Of a DNA stretch of 64,000 nucleotides, positions 51,724-61,585 are shown in pieces. A program made the translations under genes and the position numbers. Under the pieces are notes generated by a model. That model had not been told where the DNA came from and ran no database searches. It worked only from the letters and a program-made list of their open reading frames with translations. Position 1 is the stretch's first letter, and each line of letters opens with the position of its first letter. Source of the DNA: Eggerthella timonensis (GTDB taxonomy: Bacteria > Actinomycetota > Coriobacteriia > Coriobacteriales > Eggerthellaceae); NCBI RefSeq assembly GCF_900184265.1, contig NZ_FXXA01000002.1, positions 1,758,918 to 1,822,917 of the forward strand, read 5' to 3'.

Positions 51724-52416
51724 ATGATCGATCAGACTGCGTTCTTCAGTTTGAGCTACGGGCTCTACATCATCGGCGCGACGGACGGCGAGCGTAAAGC
51801 CGCCTGCGTCGCCAACACGTTTCAGCAGGTCACATCATCGCCGTTGCAGGTGAGCGTGGCGCTGAACAAGGAGAACGCCACCACCGACGTCATCCTGGAC
51901 TCCGGCCGCTTCACCGTGTCGTGCCTGGCGCAGGAGGCGACGATGGAGCTCATCGGCACGTTCGGCTTCCATTGCAGCACCGATACCGACAAGTTCGCAG
52001 CCTGCGAAACGGGGCTCGACGCGGCGGGCGTGCCCTATGTGGCCGAGCAGTGCGTCGCGCGCTTCTCCGTGCGCGTCACCCAGGCGGTGAACCTCGGCAC
52101 GCACATCCTCTACATCGGCGAGGTGGAGGAGGCTGAGAAGGTGTGCGCGGGCGATCCGATGACGTACGCCTACTACCACCAGGTGAAAGGCGGGAAGACG
52201 CCGCCGAAGGCCTCGAGCTACCTGCCTGACGCGCCCGACGCGGCGCCGGCTGCCCCGGCGGTCGCGGCTGCGGGCGACGAGGAGGCTCCGAAGCCGAAGT
52301 ACGCGTGGCGCTGCAAGGTGTGCGGCCACATCGAGTATGGCGACGAGCTGCCCGAGGACTTCGCATGCCCGGTGTGCAGCGTAGGTCCCGACATGTTCGA
52401 GCGCATCGAGCTGTAG
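51724..52416 (+). CDS. Flavin reductase-like protein fused to a rubredoxin domain
   Basis: A 230-residue protein. Residues 1-160 are a FMN-binding flavin-reductase-like domain (FSLSYGLYIIGATDG, NTFQQVTSSPLQVSVALNK, SGRFTVSCLAQEA). An A/P-rich linker leads to a C-terminal rubredoxin (WRCKVCGHIEYGDELPEDFACPVCSVG) with all four cysteines. Similar fusions (high-molecular-weight rubredoxin) pass electrons to oxygen- or superoxide-reducing enzymes. A link with desulfoferrodoxin at 37334 is possible. It sits behind a Fur box. Confidence 0.9.
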   Translation: MIDQTAFFSLSYGLYIIGATDGERKAACVANTFQQVTSSPLQVSVALNKENATTDVILDSGRFTVSCLAQEATMELIGTFGFHCSTDTDKFAACETGLDAAGVPYVAEQCVARFSVRVTQAVNLGTHILYIGEVEEAEKVCAGDPMTYAYYHQVKGGKTPPKASSYLPDAPDAAPAAPAVAAAGDEEAPKPKYAWRCKVCGHIEYGDELPEDFACPVCSVGPDMFERIEL

Positions 52417-52427
52417 GCGCCGAGTAC

Positions 52428-52458
52428 GGCATGGGAAGGGATAGCCCCTTTCCATGCC
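52428..52458. terminator. Two-way hairpin between convergent genes
   Basis: GGCATGG and CCATGCC arms with a partly paired G/A-rich continuation enclose ATAG. Both neighbouring genes end toward it; CCCTTTT follows outward only on one side. Confidence 0.6.
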
Positions 52459-52485
52459 AAAAGGGAGGCGCGCTGCTTCGGTCCT

Positions 52486-53394
52486 CTACTTGTTCCAGGC
52501 GATGAAGGCCCAGGTGACCGTCCGGGGCACGCGCAGACGCAGGGGCTTCTCCGGAAGCCCCTTCTTGTCGGGCATGCCCGCGCGCTCGTTCTCGACGAGG
52601 TTCTCCTCGAGCCACGTGCGCAGCCGGACGATGGCCGCGGCGCGCTCCTCGGCGCCGATGAACGCCGCGGTGGCGTCGTCTACCATGCGGGAGAACACGC
52701 CGAACGCGTCGTCGAGGGAGTCGAAGGTGTCGGTGCGCTCGCTGTCGATGTAGGCGACCTCAGGGCGCAGCCCCTCGTTCGCGAGGATGTTGAACGCATA
52801 GAGATGGTCGCGGCCGAGCACGCTGGAGAGGCCGATGGCGTTGAGGATGCGCTCATCGGTGCGCGGCGACGAGCCCGTGGCCAGCGTGACGCACGCGCGG
52901 CGGCGCGCCACGTCGGTGAGGCGCAGCAGCGCGTCGCGCAGGTCGGCCGTGGCCACCGAGCGCGAGGCCAGCGCCACGTCCACCATGCCCGGGCGCACGC
53001 CGTGGGCCGGCCAGTCGTCCGACCAGCTCATGCGCTTGGGGAACACGGTGCGAACGCCCTCGGCATCGAGCGTGGCCTGCATCTGGTCGAGCATGCCCTG
53101 CGAGAAGTCGGCCGCCACCACCTTGATGCCGCGCTTGCCCAGCGGCACCGACAGCGCGCCCGTGCCGCAGCCCATGTCGAACACCGTCTCGCCCTCGCGG
53201 ATGCCAGCGAGCTCGAGGAACCGCTCGACGTAGGGGTTCGGCGCGTCCTTCGTCGTGAAGGTGGCCGCGCGCTTGTCCCAGTAGCTCGCGTCGTCGAACC
53301 GTCGTCGCGCCTGTTGGAGCTGCTTCCACTCGGCGTTCCAGTCGCGGGTGGTGAGCTGGGGGACGAAGGGTTGGGACGTGTTGTTTTCGGGCAT
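52486..53394 (-). CDS. SAM-dependent class I methyltransferase
   Basis: A 302-residue methyltransferase. Motif I FDMGCGTGALSVPLG, motif II VVAADFSQGMLDQM, and the post-I region WPAHGVRPGMVDVALASRS are clear; an N-terminal helical part (about 1-55) precedes the fold. The substrate cannot be inferred. GAGAGG precedes ATG 53394. It is divergent from thyX. Confidence 0.85.
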   Translation of the reverse strand: MPENNTSQPFVPQLTTRDWNAEWKQLQQARRRFDDASYWDKRAATFTTKDAPNPYVERFLELAGIREGETVFDMGCGTGALSVPLGKRGIKVVAADFSQGMLDQMQATLDAEGVRTVFPKRMSWSDDWPAHGVRPGMVDVALASRSVATADLRDALLRLTDVARRRACVTLATGSSPRTDERILNAIGLSSVLGRDHLYAFNILANEGLRPEVAYIDSERTDTFDSLDDAFGVFSRMVDDATAAFIGAEERAAAIVRLRTWLEENLVENERAGMPDKKGLPEKPLRLRVPRTVTWAFIAWNK

Positions 53395-53506
53395 GGCGCG
53401 CCTCTCGCTTCGCTGGTCGGGGGCTTCGGGTACTATACTAGCGAAAGTGAACGCCTCTGTGCGCGCGAACCGCCGAATTTATCTCGAAGCGAGGAGCATT
53501 CATCCC

Positions 53507-54187
53507 ATGCAAGTTGAACTTCTGTACCACACGCCCGACCCCGAGCGCGCCATCGCCACGGCCGCGCGCCTGTGCTACGCGCCCGTCGGCGCGGCCGAGC
53601 TCATGGAGACCATGCCGGAGGAGCGCGTGAAAAGCGTGCTGTCCACCATCATGAGCGCAGGCCACACGTCCACGCTCGAGCATGCCAGCTACACGTTCGC
53701 GGTGGACGGCGTCTCGCGCGCGCTGACGCATCAGCTGGTGCGTCACCGCATCGCCAGCTTCAACCAGCAGAGCCAGCGCTACGTGAAGTTCACGGACGGC
53801 CTGGCCACGGTGAAGCCCGACAGCGTGAGGGCGAGCGAGGAGACGAACGCGGTGTTCGACGAGGCCATCGAGGCAGCCATCGCCGCCTACGAGAAGCTGC
53901 TGGCGGCTGGCATCCCCGCCGAGGACGCGCGCTACCTGCTGCCGAACGCCGCCGAGACGAAGATCGTCATCACGATGAACGTGCGCGAGCTGTTGCACTT
54001 CTTCTCGCTGCGCTGCTGCAACCGCGCGCAGTGGGAGATCCGCGCCATGGCGCATCGCATGCTGGAGCTGGCCAAGCCCACGGCTCCGTTCATCTTCATG
54101 GACGCGGGCGCGCCCTGCATTCGCGGCAACTGTCCCGAGGGCAAGATGACCTGCGGGAATCCGTACCCGCGCGTGAAGAGGGACTAG
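53507..54187 (+). CDS. thyX: ThyX, flavin-dependent thymidylate synthase
   Basis: A 226-residue FAD enzyme making dTMP from dUMP with methylenetetrahydrofolate. The ThyX signature RHRIASFNQQSQR is intact, and LPNAAETKIVITMNVRELLHFFSLR follows. ATG 53507 has GAGGAG 10 bases upstream. TATACT (53434-53439) is a likely -10. No thyA seen in the window. One base separates it from the next gene. Confidence 0.96.
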   Translation: MQVELLYHTPDPERAIATAARLCYAPVGAAELMETMPEERVKSVLSTIMSAGHTSTLEHASYTFAVDGVSRALTHQLVRHRIASFNQQSQRYVKFTDGLATVKPDSVRASEETNAVFDEAIEAAIAAYEKLLAAGIPAEDARYLLPNAAETKIVITMNVRELLHFFSLRCCNRAQWEIRAMAHRMLELAKPTAPFIFMDAGAPCIRGNCPEGKMTCGNPYPRVKRD

Positions 54188-54188
54188 C

Positions 54189-55442
54189 ATGGGCGAGCAG
54201 AAGAGCGACCTGTCGCGCGCGTTCTCCGAAGACGGCGCGCTCAAGACGCACGTCGGCGGCCAGGCGCTCATCGAGGGCATCATGATGCGCGGCAAGTACA
54301 ACTGGTCGGTGGCCGTGCGCGAGCCGGGCGGCGACATCTACGTGGAAGAGCACGACCTGGCCTCGGGCCGCAACAAGAACGGCTGGATGCACTGGCCGCT
54401 CGTGCGCGGCTGCCGGGCGCTCGTCGAGTCGCTCGTGCTGGGGTACAAGGCCCTCGAGATCGCGGCGCTGCACGCGTTCGCGGAGGAGGGGGAGGGCTCG
54501 TCCGGCGAGTCCGCGGAGGGGGACGGCGCCGCCGTTGAGGAGCGCTCGATCGGCTCGCTCGCTGAAGAAGGCGACTTCTCCTGGAAGGACGACTTCGGGC
54601 GACCCGATACGATGATCGACGCCCTCGGGGCGCAGCGTTCCCTCGAGGTGGTCTCCGAACCCGAGCCCGAGCCCGCCAAAAAATCCTTCATGGACGAAGA
54701 GGTGGAGTTCGGCAAGAAGGAGATGGCCGTTTCGATGGTGCTCGGCCTCGTGCTGGGCGTGGTGCTGTTCATCGTGGCGCCGGCGTTCATCACGAACCTC
54801 ATCGTGGGCGAGTACGACCAGAACACCGTGCTGTGGAACATCGTGGACGGCCTTTTGCGCGTGGCCGTGTTCGTGTTCTACCTGTGGCTCATCGGGCGCA
54901 TGGGCGAGATCAAGCGCATGTTCGGCTACCACGGCGCCGAGCACAAGACCATCCACTGCTACGAGCACGGCCTGCCGCTCACGGCCGCCAACGCGCGCAG
55001 CTTCCCGCGCTTGCACGTGCGTTGCGGCACGGCGTTCCTCATCATGGTCATGGTCATCGCCATCTTCGTGTACACCATCACGCCCATCAACGGGCTCATC
55101 GAGATGTGGGGCGTGCCCGACGGCGCGCCGAAGCTCGCGCTCGTCATCCTCGTGCGCATCCTGCTCATGCCCGTCATCGCGGGCATCTCCTACGAGATCA
55201 CCGTGAGGTGGGCGGGCAGCCACCCCGACAACCCGCTCGTGAAGGTGGTGCTGTGGCCGGGCATGCAGATGCAGTACCTCACCACGAACGAGCCCGACGA
55301 CGGCCAGATCGAGTGCGCCATCGCCGCCATGCAGAAGGTGCTCGAGCGCGAGCAGGCCGAGGAGGCGAAGGCCGCATCCTCCGAGGCCGCAGCTTCGCCC
55401 GTCGCCGCCGACTTGGAGCCTTCCGCGCCGTCGGCTTCGTAA
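54189..55442 (+). CDS. DUF1385 (YqhQ-like) membrane protein
   Basis: A 417-residue protein. It begins with the family motif GGQALIEGIMMRG, and an acidic insert (about 105-175) separates it from about five membrane helices (residues 180-340). EHKTIHCYE, PRLHVRCGTAFLI and WPGMQMQYLTTNEPDD are the other family hallmarks. YqhQ proteins are conserved in Firmicutes and Actinobacteria; function not known to me. It follows thyX immediately. Confidence 0.85.
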   Translation: MGEQKSDLSRAFSEDGALKTHVGGQALIEGIMMRGKYNWSVAVREPGGDIYVEEHDLASGRNKNGWMHWPLVRGCRALVESLVLGYKALEIAALHAFAEEGEGSSGESAEGDGAAVEERSIGSLAEEGDFSWKDDFGRPDTMIDALGAQRSLEVVSEPEPEPAKKSFMDEEVEFGKKEMAVSMVLGLVLGVVLFIVAPAFITNLIVGEYDQNTVLWNIVDGLLRVAVFVFYLWLIGRMGEIKRMFGYHGAEHKTIHCYEHGLPLTAANARSFPRLHVRCGTAFLIMVMVIAIFVYTITPINGLIEMWGVPDGAPKLALVILVRILLMPVIAGISYEITVRWAGSHPDNPLVKVVLWPGMQMQYLTTNEPDDGQIECAIAAMQKVLEREQAEEAKAASSEAAASPVAADLEPSAPSAS

Positions 55443-55473
55443 CCCTCGCGCGCAAGGGGCGCATCGTCGCGCA

Positions 55474-57621
55474 TCACGCGATGACGAAGCGCCCCTTGCC
55501 CAAACGCTTCGCTTCGTACATGGCCTTGTCCGCGCAATCGTAGAGATCGAGGTAGCTCTCGTCCCCCTCAGTCGCCCGATGCGCCCCGATGCTCACCGTG
55601 AAGGGGCGCCCTTGGGCCAGCGACTCGAGCCGCACGCGCTCCCCGAGCTCGGCGCAGCGCGTTTCGAGGGCCTCCTTGCTGATGGGGCCGCCGAGGCACA
55701 CGGCGAACTCGTCGCCTCCGAAGCGGCTGACGGCATCGCTTTCCCGAAACGAAGCCTCGAGCGCGCGGGCCAGAAGGCACAGGGCCTCGTCGCCCGCCTT
55801 GTGGCCGTACGTGTCGTTCACGTTCTTGAAATCGTCGATGTCGATGACGGCGAACCCGCCGATCTCCTTGCGCGCAGCGAGGTCGGCCGCCGTCTCGCGA
55901 AGCGCCCCCACCGTGAGCAGGCCGGTGAGGTCGTCCTGCTCGGCGACCGCTTTGAGGCGCTCCTTCTCCGCCCTGATGATGGCGAGCGCTTTCGACCGGT
56001 TGCGCGCGTACGCCACGGTGAGCACGACGATCAGGAGGGTGAACAGCACGCCGCAGGCGATGATCGTCTTCGCATTGGCCTCCACGAACCGGCTGAGCGT
56101 CATCTCGCGGTCCTGCAGGATCTCGCCGTAGATGGCGTCGTTGACGGTCCCGGCCGGCATCTCGCGGATGGCCTCGTTGAATGCGCGCAGCAGCGCGGAA
56201 TCGCAGTCGGGAGCGATCGCGAAGCAGAAGTCGCTGGGGATGTCGGCGTTTACCAGGGATGTCACGTTGCGCAAGCCTTTTGCGTTGATCAGGTACGAGG
56301 TCGTGAACCCTTCGGCGTAGGTGTAGTCGGCATCCCCTGAGCTCACCGCTTCGATGCAGTCCTCGAGCGTCTCGCAGATCAGCGTTCCCTCTTTGATGCT
56401 CATGCTTCCTGCGGCCCCTCTCGACACGGCGAGGCGCTGGTCGTCGAGGTTCGAGGCATCGCTGCTTTCGCGCACCACGAGACACTGGTACGACGACAGG
56501 TACGGGGTGCTGAGCGAGAGGCCGTACTGCCGGGCGAAATCGAAATCGTGGATGATACCGGCGATTGCATCGAGGTCGTACTGCTCGACCGCGTCGTTCC
56601 AGTTGTCGGGGTTGGGGATGGGGACGCACTCGATCTCGAGCCCCGTGTACGAGGCGATGAACTCGAGCGTCGCTTTCGACGCCCCGACGGGCTCGCCGGT
56701 GGACTCGTCGATGTCTTGGATGGGCGCGGCGCCGGCGAGGTAGCCTACGCGCACGGGCTCGCTGCGTCCGACGAAGGCCTGCAGGTCCTTCGACAGCGTC
56801 TGAGAGCCCCTCGCGCCGCTGAAGTACTTGTCGTACAGCTCGATGCTCAGCGAGGGCTCGGACTTCTCGATCTGGGTGATCGCCTCGTTCAGAGAGGAGA
56901 CGACGTCCTGCTCGCCTTTGGCCACGGCGAAATAGAACGGGTTGGCCCCGAGCGTCGCCACGACGTGCATGCCCTCGACGGGGCCGATGTCCGATCCGAC
57001 GAGCGCGTCGGCGCGTCCGGACAGCACGGCTTCGACCTGCTCGTTCGAGTCCTCGCACTCGACGCGCTCGAAACCGATGCCGTTCATGTCGCAGAACGTC
57101 TGGGCCGTCTGGGTGCTTTTCGGCGAAGAGCCTACGAAAGCGACGCGCAAGGTCTCCCGCGCGTAGACGTTGACGTCGGTGAGGTCTTCGTTGGCGTCCG
57201 ACGCCAGCAGCGCCGTGTGGGCCGTGCCGTAGGACTTGATGGCGAAGTCGTAGCGTTGCGCGTACGCATCGCTGTAGTTCATAGCGCCCATGATGTCCAC
57301 TTCGCCGGATTCCAGCATGCCGAGGAGCGTGACGAGCTGCTCGTTGAGGTCGCCCTCCACTCGCACGAACTCGTACTTCCAGTCCGTGAACTGCGCGATC
57401 CTTTCGAGGTACTCGTAGGTGTAGCCGGAATAGGCGCCGTTTTCGTCCATTTCGGTCAAACCGGTCTGGTCGGGCCATGCGACGCGAATCGTGCGCCGAT
57501 CGTCTGCGGGGGCGCTGCCTTCGTCGTCGGCGTACGCCTGTCCGGCGACGGCGCATACGAGCGCGACGGCGGCCACGAGGGCGAACGTCGATGCGACGAG
57601 CCGTGAGTACACCTGCTTCAT
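55474..57621 (-). CDS. Membrane diguanylate cyclase with two periplasmic SBP domains
   Basis: A 715-residue receptor. Signal peptide ending AGQAYA (about 31). Two tandem SBP_bac_3-like sensory domains (about 43-280 and 290-505), a TM helix at about 525-545 (IIACGVLFTLLIVVLTVAYA), then a GGDEF domain with RFGGDEFAV (635-639) and an intact inhibitory RxxD I-site (RESD, 626-629). It should make c-di-GMP in response to an amino-acid-like ligand, opposing the EAL protein at 2809-5052. AAAGGAGG precedes ATG 57621. Confidence 0.9.
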   Translation of the reverse strand: MKQVYSRLVASTFALVAAVALVCAVAGQAYADDEGSAPADDRRTIRVAWPDQTGLTEMDENGAYSGYTYEYLERIAQFTDWKYEFVRVEGDLNEQLVTLLGMLESGEVDIMGAMNYSDAYAQRYDFAIKSYGTAHTALLASDANEDLTDVNVYARETLRVAFVGSSPKSTQTAQTFCDMNGIGFERVECEDSNEQVEAVLSGRADALVGSDIGPVEGMHVVATLGANPFYFAVAKGEQDVVSSLNEAITQIEKSEPSLSIELYDKYFSGARGSQTLSKDLQAFVGRSEPVRVGYLAGAAPIQDIDESTGEPVGASKATLEFIASYTGLEIECVPIPNPDNWNDAVEQYDLDAIAGIIHDFDFARQYGLSLSTPYLSSYQCLVVRESSDASNLDDQRLAVSRGAAGSMSIKEGTLICETLEDCIEAVSSGDADYTYAEGFTTSYLINAKGLRNVTSLVNADIPSDFCFAIAPDCDSALLRAFNEAIREMPAGTVNDAIYGEILQDREMTLSRFVEANAKTIIACGVLFTLLIVVLTVAYARNRSKALAIIRAEKERLKAVAEQDDLTGLLTVGALRETAADLAARKEIGGFAVIDIDDFKNVNDTYGHKAGDEALCLLARALEASFRESDAVSRFGGDEFAVCLGGPISKEALETRCAELGERVRLESLAQGRPFTVSIGAHRATEGDESYLDLYDCADKAMYEAKRLGKGRFVIA

Positions 57622-57804
57622 GATGCCTCCTTTGGACGGATCGAGGCTGCGCTGCGCGAAGGTAGCCCGTTCGCAACCCAACGAGTATACACCAACGGGG
57701 GGGTGCGCTAAAGACGAACCGATGGCCCGAATGTGCTTGCCCCCCCCCTCGCTGTTATACTCATGCGGAACCTGTTATCGATTTCGACTCAGAGAGGTGA
57801 GCCG

Positions 57805-58581
57805 ATGGAATCAGCCCTGTCCGCACGAGGACTGCGGAAATCGTTCAAGCTTTCCGCCAAGCAACGCAAGCTCGAGCGCACCGATGCGCCCGTGAAGGTC
57901 GCGGTGGACGGATTGTCGTTCGACGTGCACCGCGGCGAGATCTACGGGCTGCTCGGCCCGAACGGCGCCGGGAAGACCACGACGCTGCGCATGCTGGCCG
58001 CGCTCGTGAAGCCCGACGAGGGCGACGCGTTCGTGGAAGGCGCCTCCGTCGTGTCCGACCCCGCTCGCGTGCGCAGCCTCATCGGCTTCTTGACGAGCGA
58101 GCTCAAGCTGGAGGACGTGTTCTCGCCCGACTACCTGTTCGACTTCTTCTCGGAGCTGCACCATGTCGATGCTCCCGTGCGCGACGAGCGCAAGCGCGCG
58201 CTGTTCGAGCGGTTCGGCATCGACCGCTTCGCCCAGACGAAGGTGGCCGACCTGTCCACCGGCATGAAGCAGAAGGCGTCGCTGGCCATCTCGCTCGTGC
58301 ACGACCCGCGGGTCATCATCTTCGACGAGCCCACGAACGGCCTCGACGTGCTCACGGCCAAGACGGTGACCGACTTCCTGTTGGAACTGGCCGCCGAGGG
58401 CAGGACGGTGCTCCTGTCCACCCATATCTTCAGCCTCGTAGAGAAGGTATGCGATCGCGTGGGCATCGTCATCGACGGGCGCATGGTGGCCTCGGGCACG
58501 CTGCCGGAGGTGGCGGGGGAGCGTTCGCTCGAGGACGCGTTCTTCGACTTGTACGCGGAAACGGCAGGTGAGGCCTCATGA
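57805..58581 (+). CDS. ABC exporter ATP-binding subunit (NatA-like)
   Basis: A 258-residue ATPase. Walker A GPNGAGKTTTLRML, signature LSTGMKQKASLAISLVHDP, Walker B VIIFDEPTNGLDVLT, switch STHIFS. The combination with the 58578-59750 permease matches the NatAB sodium-exporter group or a general ABC-2 exporter. ATG 57805 has GAGAGGTGA upstream; an earlier ATG at 57733 overlaps TATACT (57756-57761). Confidence 0.9.
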   Translation: MESALSARGLRKSFKLSAKQRKLERTDAPVKVAVDGLSFDVHRGEIYGLLGPNGAGKTTTLRMLAALVKPDEGDAFVEGASVVSDPARVRSLIGFLTSELKLEDVFSPDYLFDFFSELHHVDAPVRDERKRALFERFGIDRFAQTKVADLSTGMKQKASLAISLVHDPRVIIFDEPTNGLDVLTAKTVTDFLLELAAEGRTVLLSTHIFSLVEKVCDRVGIVIDGRMVASGTLPEVAGERSLEDAFFDLYAETAGEAS

Positions 58582-59750
58582 AAAGCAGCGCCTTCGTCAT
58601 CGCGCGCAAGGAGTTGGCGCGCTTCTTCAGCAACAAGGCCTCGGCGTTCGTGTCCATCGCGCTGCCTGGCCTGCTGATCTTCTTCATGTGGACGTTCATG
58701 GGCGACGCCATGGGCGGCATGTTCAATCCCGACGACAGCAAGCGGCCCGTGGTGGCCGTGGTGAACGAGCCGGCCAGCGTCGAGGCGCTCGCCTCCGCCG
58801 CGGGCATCGATGTGGTGCCCGAAACCGCGCTGCCCGACGCCGACGAGATGCGCGAGCGCATCGAGCAGGGCGATGTGAAGGCGTTCGCCGCGTTCCCCGA
58901 CGGGTTCGACGCCGATGTGGCGGCGTACGATCCCGCATCGGGCGCTCCGGCGCCGCAGGTGGAGATCTTCTACAACTCCGCCGACCCCGATTCCAGCCGG
59001 GCGCATTCGTCGTTCGCCGCGATGCTGGACGCCTACGAATCGTCGCTGTCGAACCGCTTCGACGTCAACGCGGGCGAGGGAGGCTACGACGTGGCCAAGG
59101 AGCGCGACGTCGCGGGCAGCATCGTGGTGTCCATCGTGCCGCTTTTGCTGCTCATCCTCGTGTTCACGAGCGTCATGTCCATCGCCGCAGAATCGGTGGC
59201 GGGCGAGAAGGAGCGCGGCACGATGGCGACGCTGTTGGCAACGCCTATCAACCGGCGCGACATCGCGCTGGGCAAGGTGCTGGCCATCACCGCTATCGGC
59301 CTGCTCATCGCTGTGTCGAGCGCGCTCGGCATCTTCGCGGGGCTGCCCAGCATCATGCAGGGGGCCGTGGACGTGAACGTGTACGGCCCGACGGACTACC
59401 TGCTGCTGGCGCTCGTCATCCTGTCGACGACGCTGCTCGTCGTCATGCTGATCACCATCGTGTCCACCCTGGCCAAGTCGGTGAAAGAGGCCACGATGTA
59501 CCTGACTCCGCTCATGATCGCGGTCATGCTCGTTGGCATCCTCGGCATGTTCGGCGACGCGAAGGCGGACATCGGGTACTACTTCATCCCCCTGTACAAC
59601 GCGGTGCAGTGCATGATCGGCATCTTCTCGTTCGATTTCCAACCGATCAACGTGGTCGCTTGCGTGGTCAGCAACCTCGTGTACACCGCCGCGGGCGTGG
59701 CGGTGCTGCAGCGCATGTTCGACAGCGAGCGCCTCATGTTCGCCCGCTAG
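58578..59750 (+). CDS. ABC-2 type exporter permease (NatB-like)
   Basis: A 390-residue permease. An N-terminal TM helix, a large extracytoplasmic domain (about 45-175), then five TM helices. The motif ESVAGEKERGTMATLLATPINRRDIALGK is characteristic of this group. It overlaps its ATPase gene by 4 bases and is followed at once by the doubled GAGAC repeat. Confidence 0.9.
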   Translation: MKSSAFVIARKELARFFSNKASAFVSIALPGLLIFFMWTFMGDAMGGMFNPDDSKRPVVAVVNEPASVEALASAAGIDVVPETALPDADEMRERIEQGDVKAFAAFPDGFDADVAAYDPASGAPAPQVEIFYNSADPDSSRAHSSFAAMLDAYESSLSNRFDVNAGEGGYDVAKERDVAGSIVVSIVPLLLLILVFTSVMSIAAESVAGEKERGTMATLLATPINRRDIALGKVLAITAIGLLIAVSSALGIFAGLPSIMQGAVDVNVYGPTDYLLLALVILSTTLLVVMLITIVSTLAKSVKEATMYLTPLMIAVMLVGILGMFGDAKADIGYYFIPLYNAVQCMIGIFSFDFQPINVVACVVSNLVYTAAGVAVLQRMFDSERLMFAR

Positions 59751-59760
59751 CTCCGGGCGG

Positions 59761-59836
59761 GATGAGACAGAGGGACGGGGTAATTGTCTCATTTTGCGGG
59801 CAAAATGAGACAATTACCCCGTCCCTCTGTCTCATC
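59761..59836. repeat. Perfect 36-bp inverted repeat, doubled GAGAC/GGGACGGGG unit
   Basis: Arms 59761-59796 and 59801-59836 are exact complements around CGGG, ten bases past the permease stop. The unit begins GATGAGACAGAGGGACGGGG and ends ATTGTCTCA. It could work as a terminator on either strand, though no T-tract follows. Confidence 0.9.
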
Positions 59837-60024
59837 CCCGTCCCCTGCCTCGGCCGGTTTCGCGCTGAGCGCGACCGATTTCGCTATCGTCAAAGTCTCG
59901 TAACCTCCCTGTCATCTGGGAAGATGCCGTGCATGCTAGACTGATCGGTGCATTCCTACATCGACCAGTTGACCGCGGCGCCCCTCGTAGATCGCGGCCG
60001 AGAACCATACGGGAGGCGTCAAGC

Positions 60025-60756
<732 letters not shown>

Positions 60757-60763
60757 GCGCGCC

Positions 60764-61585
60764 ATGATCACGAGAAGGACATTCATCCGCACGTCGGCGC
60801 TGGCCGCGGCGACGCTCGCGCTCGGAGGGACGGCGGGCGCCCTCGTCGGCTGCGCCGCCGACCCGAACGTGTTGCGCGTGGGCACGAAGATCGACGTGCC
60901 CGGCTTCGGCTTCCAGAACCCCGAGACGGGCAACATCGAGGGCATGGAAGTGGACATCGCGCGCGAGTTGGCGAAGCGCATCAAGGGCAGCCCCGACGCG
61001 CTCAAGGTGACCGGCGTGAACGTCACCACGCGCGGCGCGATGCTCGACAACGGCACGCTCGATGCGACGCTGGCCACCTTCACCATCACCGAGGCGCGCA
61101 AGAAGAGCTACAACTTCTCGCGCCCGTACTACACCGACCACATCGGGGTGCTCGTGAAGAAGTCGTCGGGGATCGTCGATCTGGCGGGCCTGGACGGCAA
61201 GACCGTGGGCGTGGCGCTGTCGGCCACGACGCGCGACAAGCTGACCGCCGCCGGCGACGAGATCGGCATCCACATGAACTTCGCCGAGTACTCGACGTAT
61301 CCCGAGATCAAGATCGCGCTGGTCACCGGCCGCGTCGACGCGTTCTCGGTGGACCGTTCCATCCTCAACGGCTACGTGGACGACTCCACCATGCTGCTGG
61401 ACGCGCAGTTCGCGCCCCAGGAGTACGGCGTGGCCACGAAGAAGTCGAACACCGAGCTTGCCGACCAGGTGGACGCCGCCATCGCCGGCATGGCCGATGA
61501 CGGCACGCTCGCCGCGCTCCAGCAGCGGTGGGGGCTGTCCACCGAGAAGCCCGGCGAGGGCGAGGGAGGCGCGTCCCATGCTTGA
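60764..61585 (+). CDS. Amino-acid-binding lipoprotein of the importer
   Basis: A 273-residue family 3 binding protein. The N-terminus TRRTFIRTSA plus a lipobox LVG-C (about residue 30) suggests a Tat-exported lipoprotein. It carries VGTKIDVPGFGF, GMEVDIARELAKRI, DATLATFTITEARKKSYNFSRPYY and VDAFSVDRSIL. Probable glutamine/glutamate/aspartate-type ligand. It ends in an acidic G/E-rich tail overlapping the permease. Confidence 0.9.
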   Translation: MITRRTFIRTSALAAATLALGGTAGALVGCAADPNVLRVGTKIDVPGFGFQNPETGNIEGMEVDIARELAKRIKGSPDALKVTGVNVTTRGAMLDNGTLDATLATFTITEARKKSYNFSRPYYTDHIGVLVKKSSGIVDLAGLDGKTVGVALSATTRDKLTAAGDEIGIHMNFAEYSTYPEIKIALVTGRVDAFSVDRSILNGYVDDSTMLLDAQFAPQEYGVATKKSNTELADQVDAAIAGMADDGTLAALQQRWGLSTEKPGEGEGGASHA

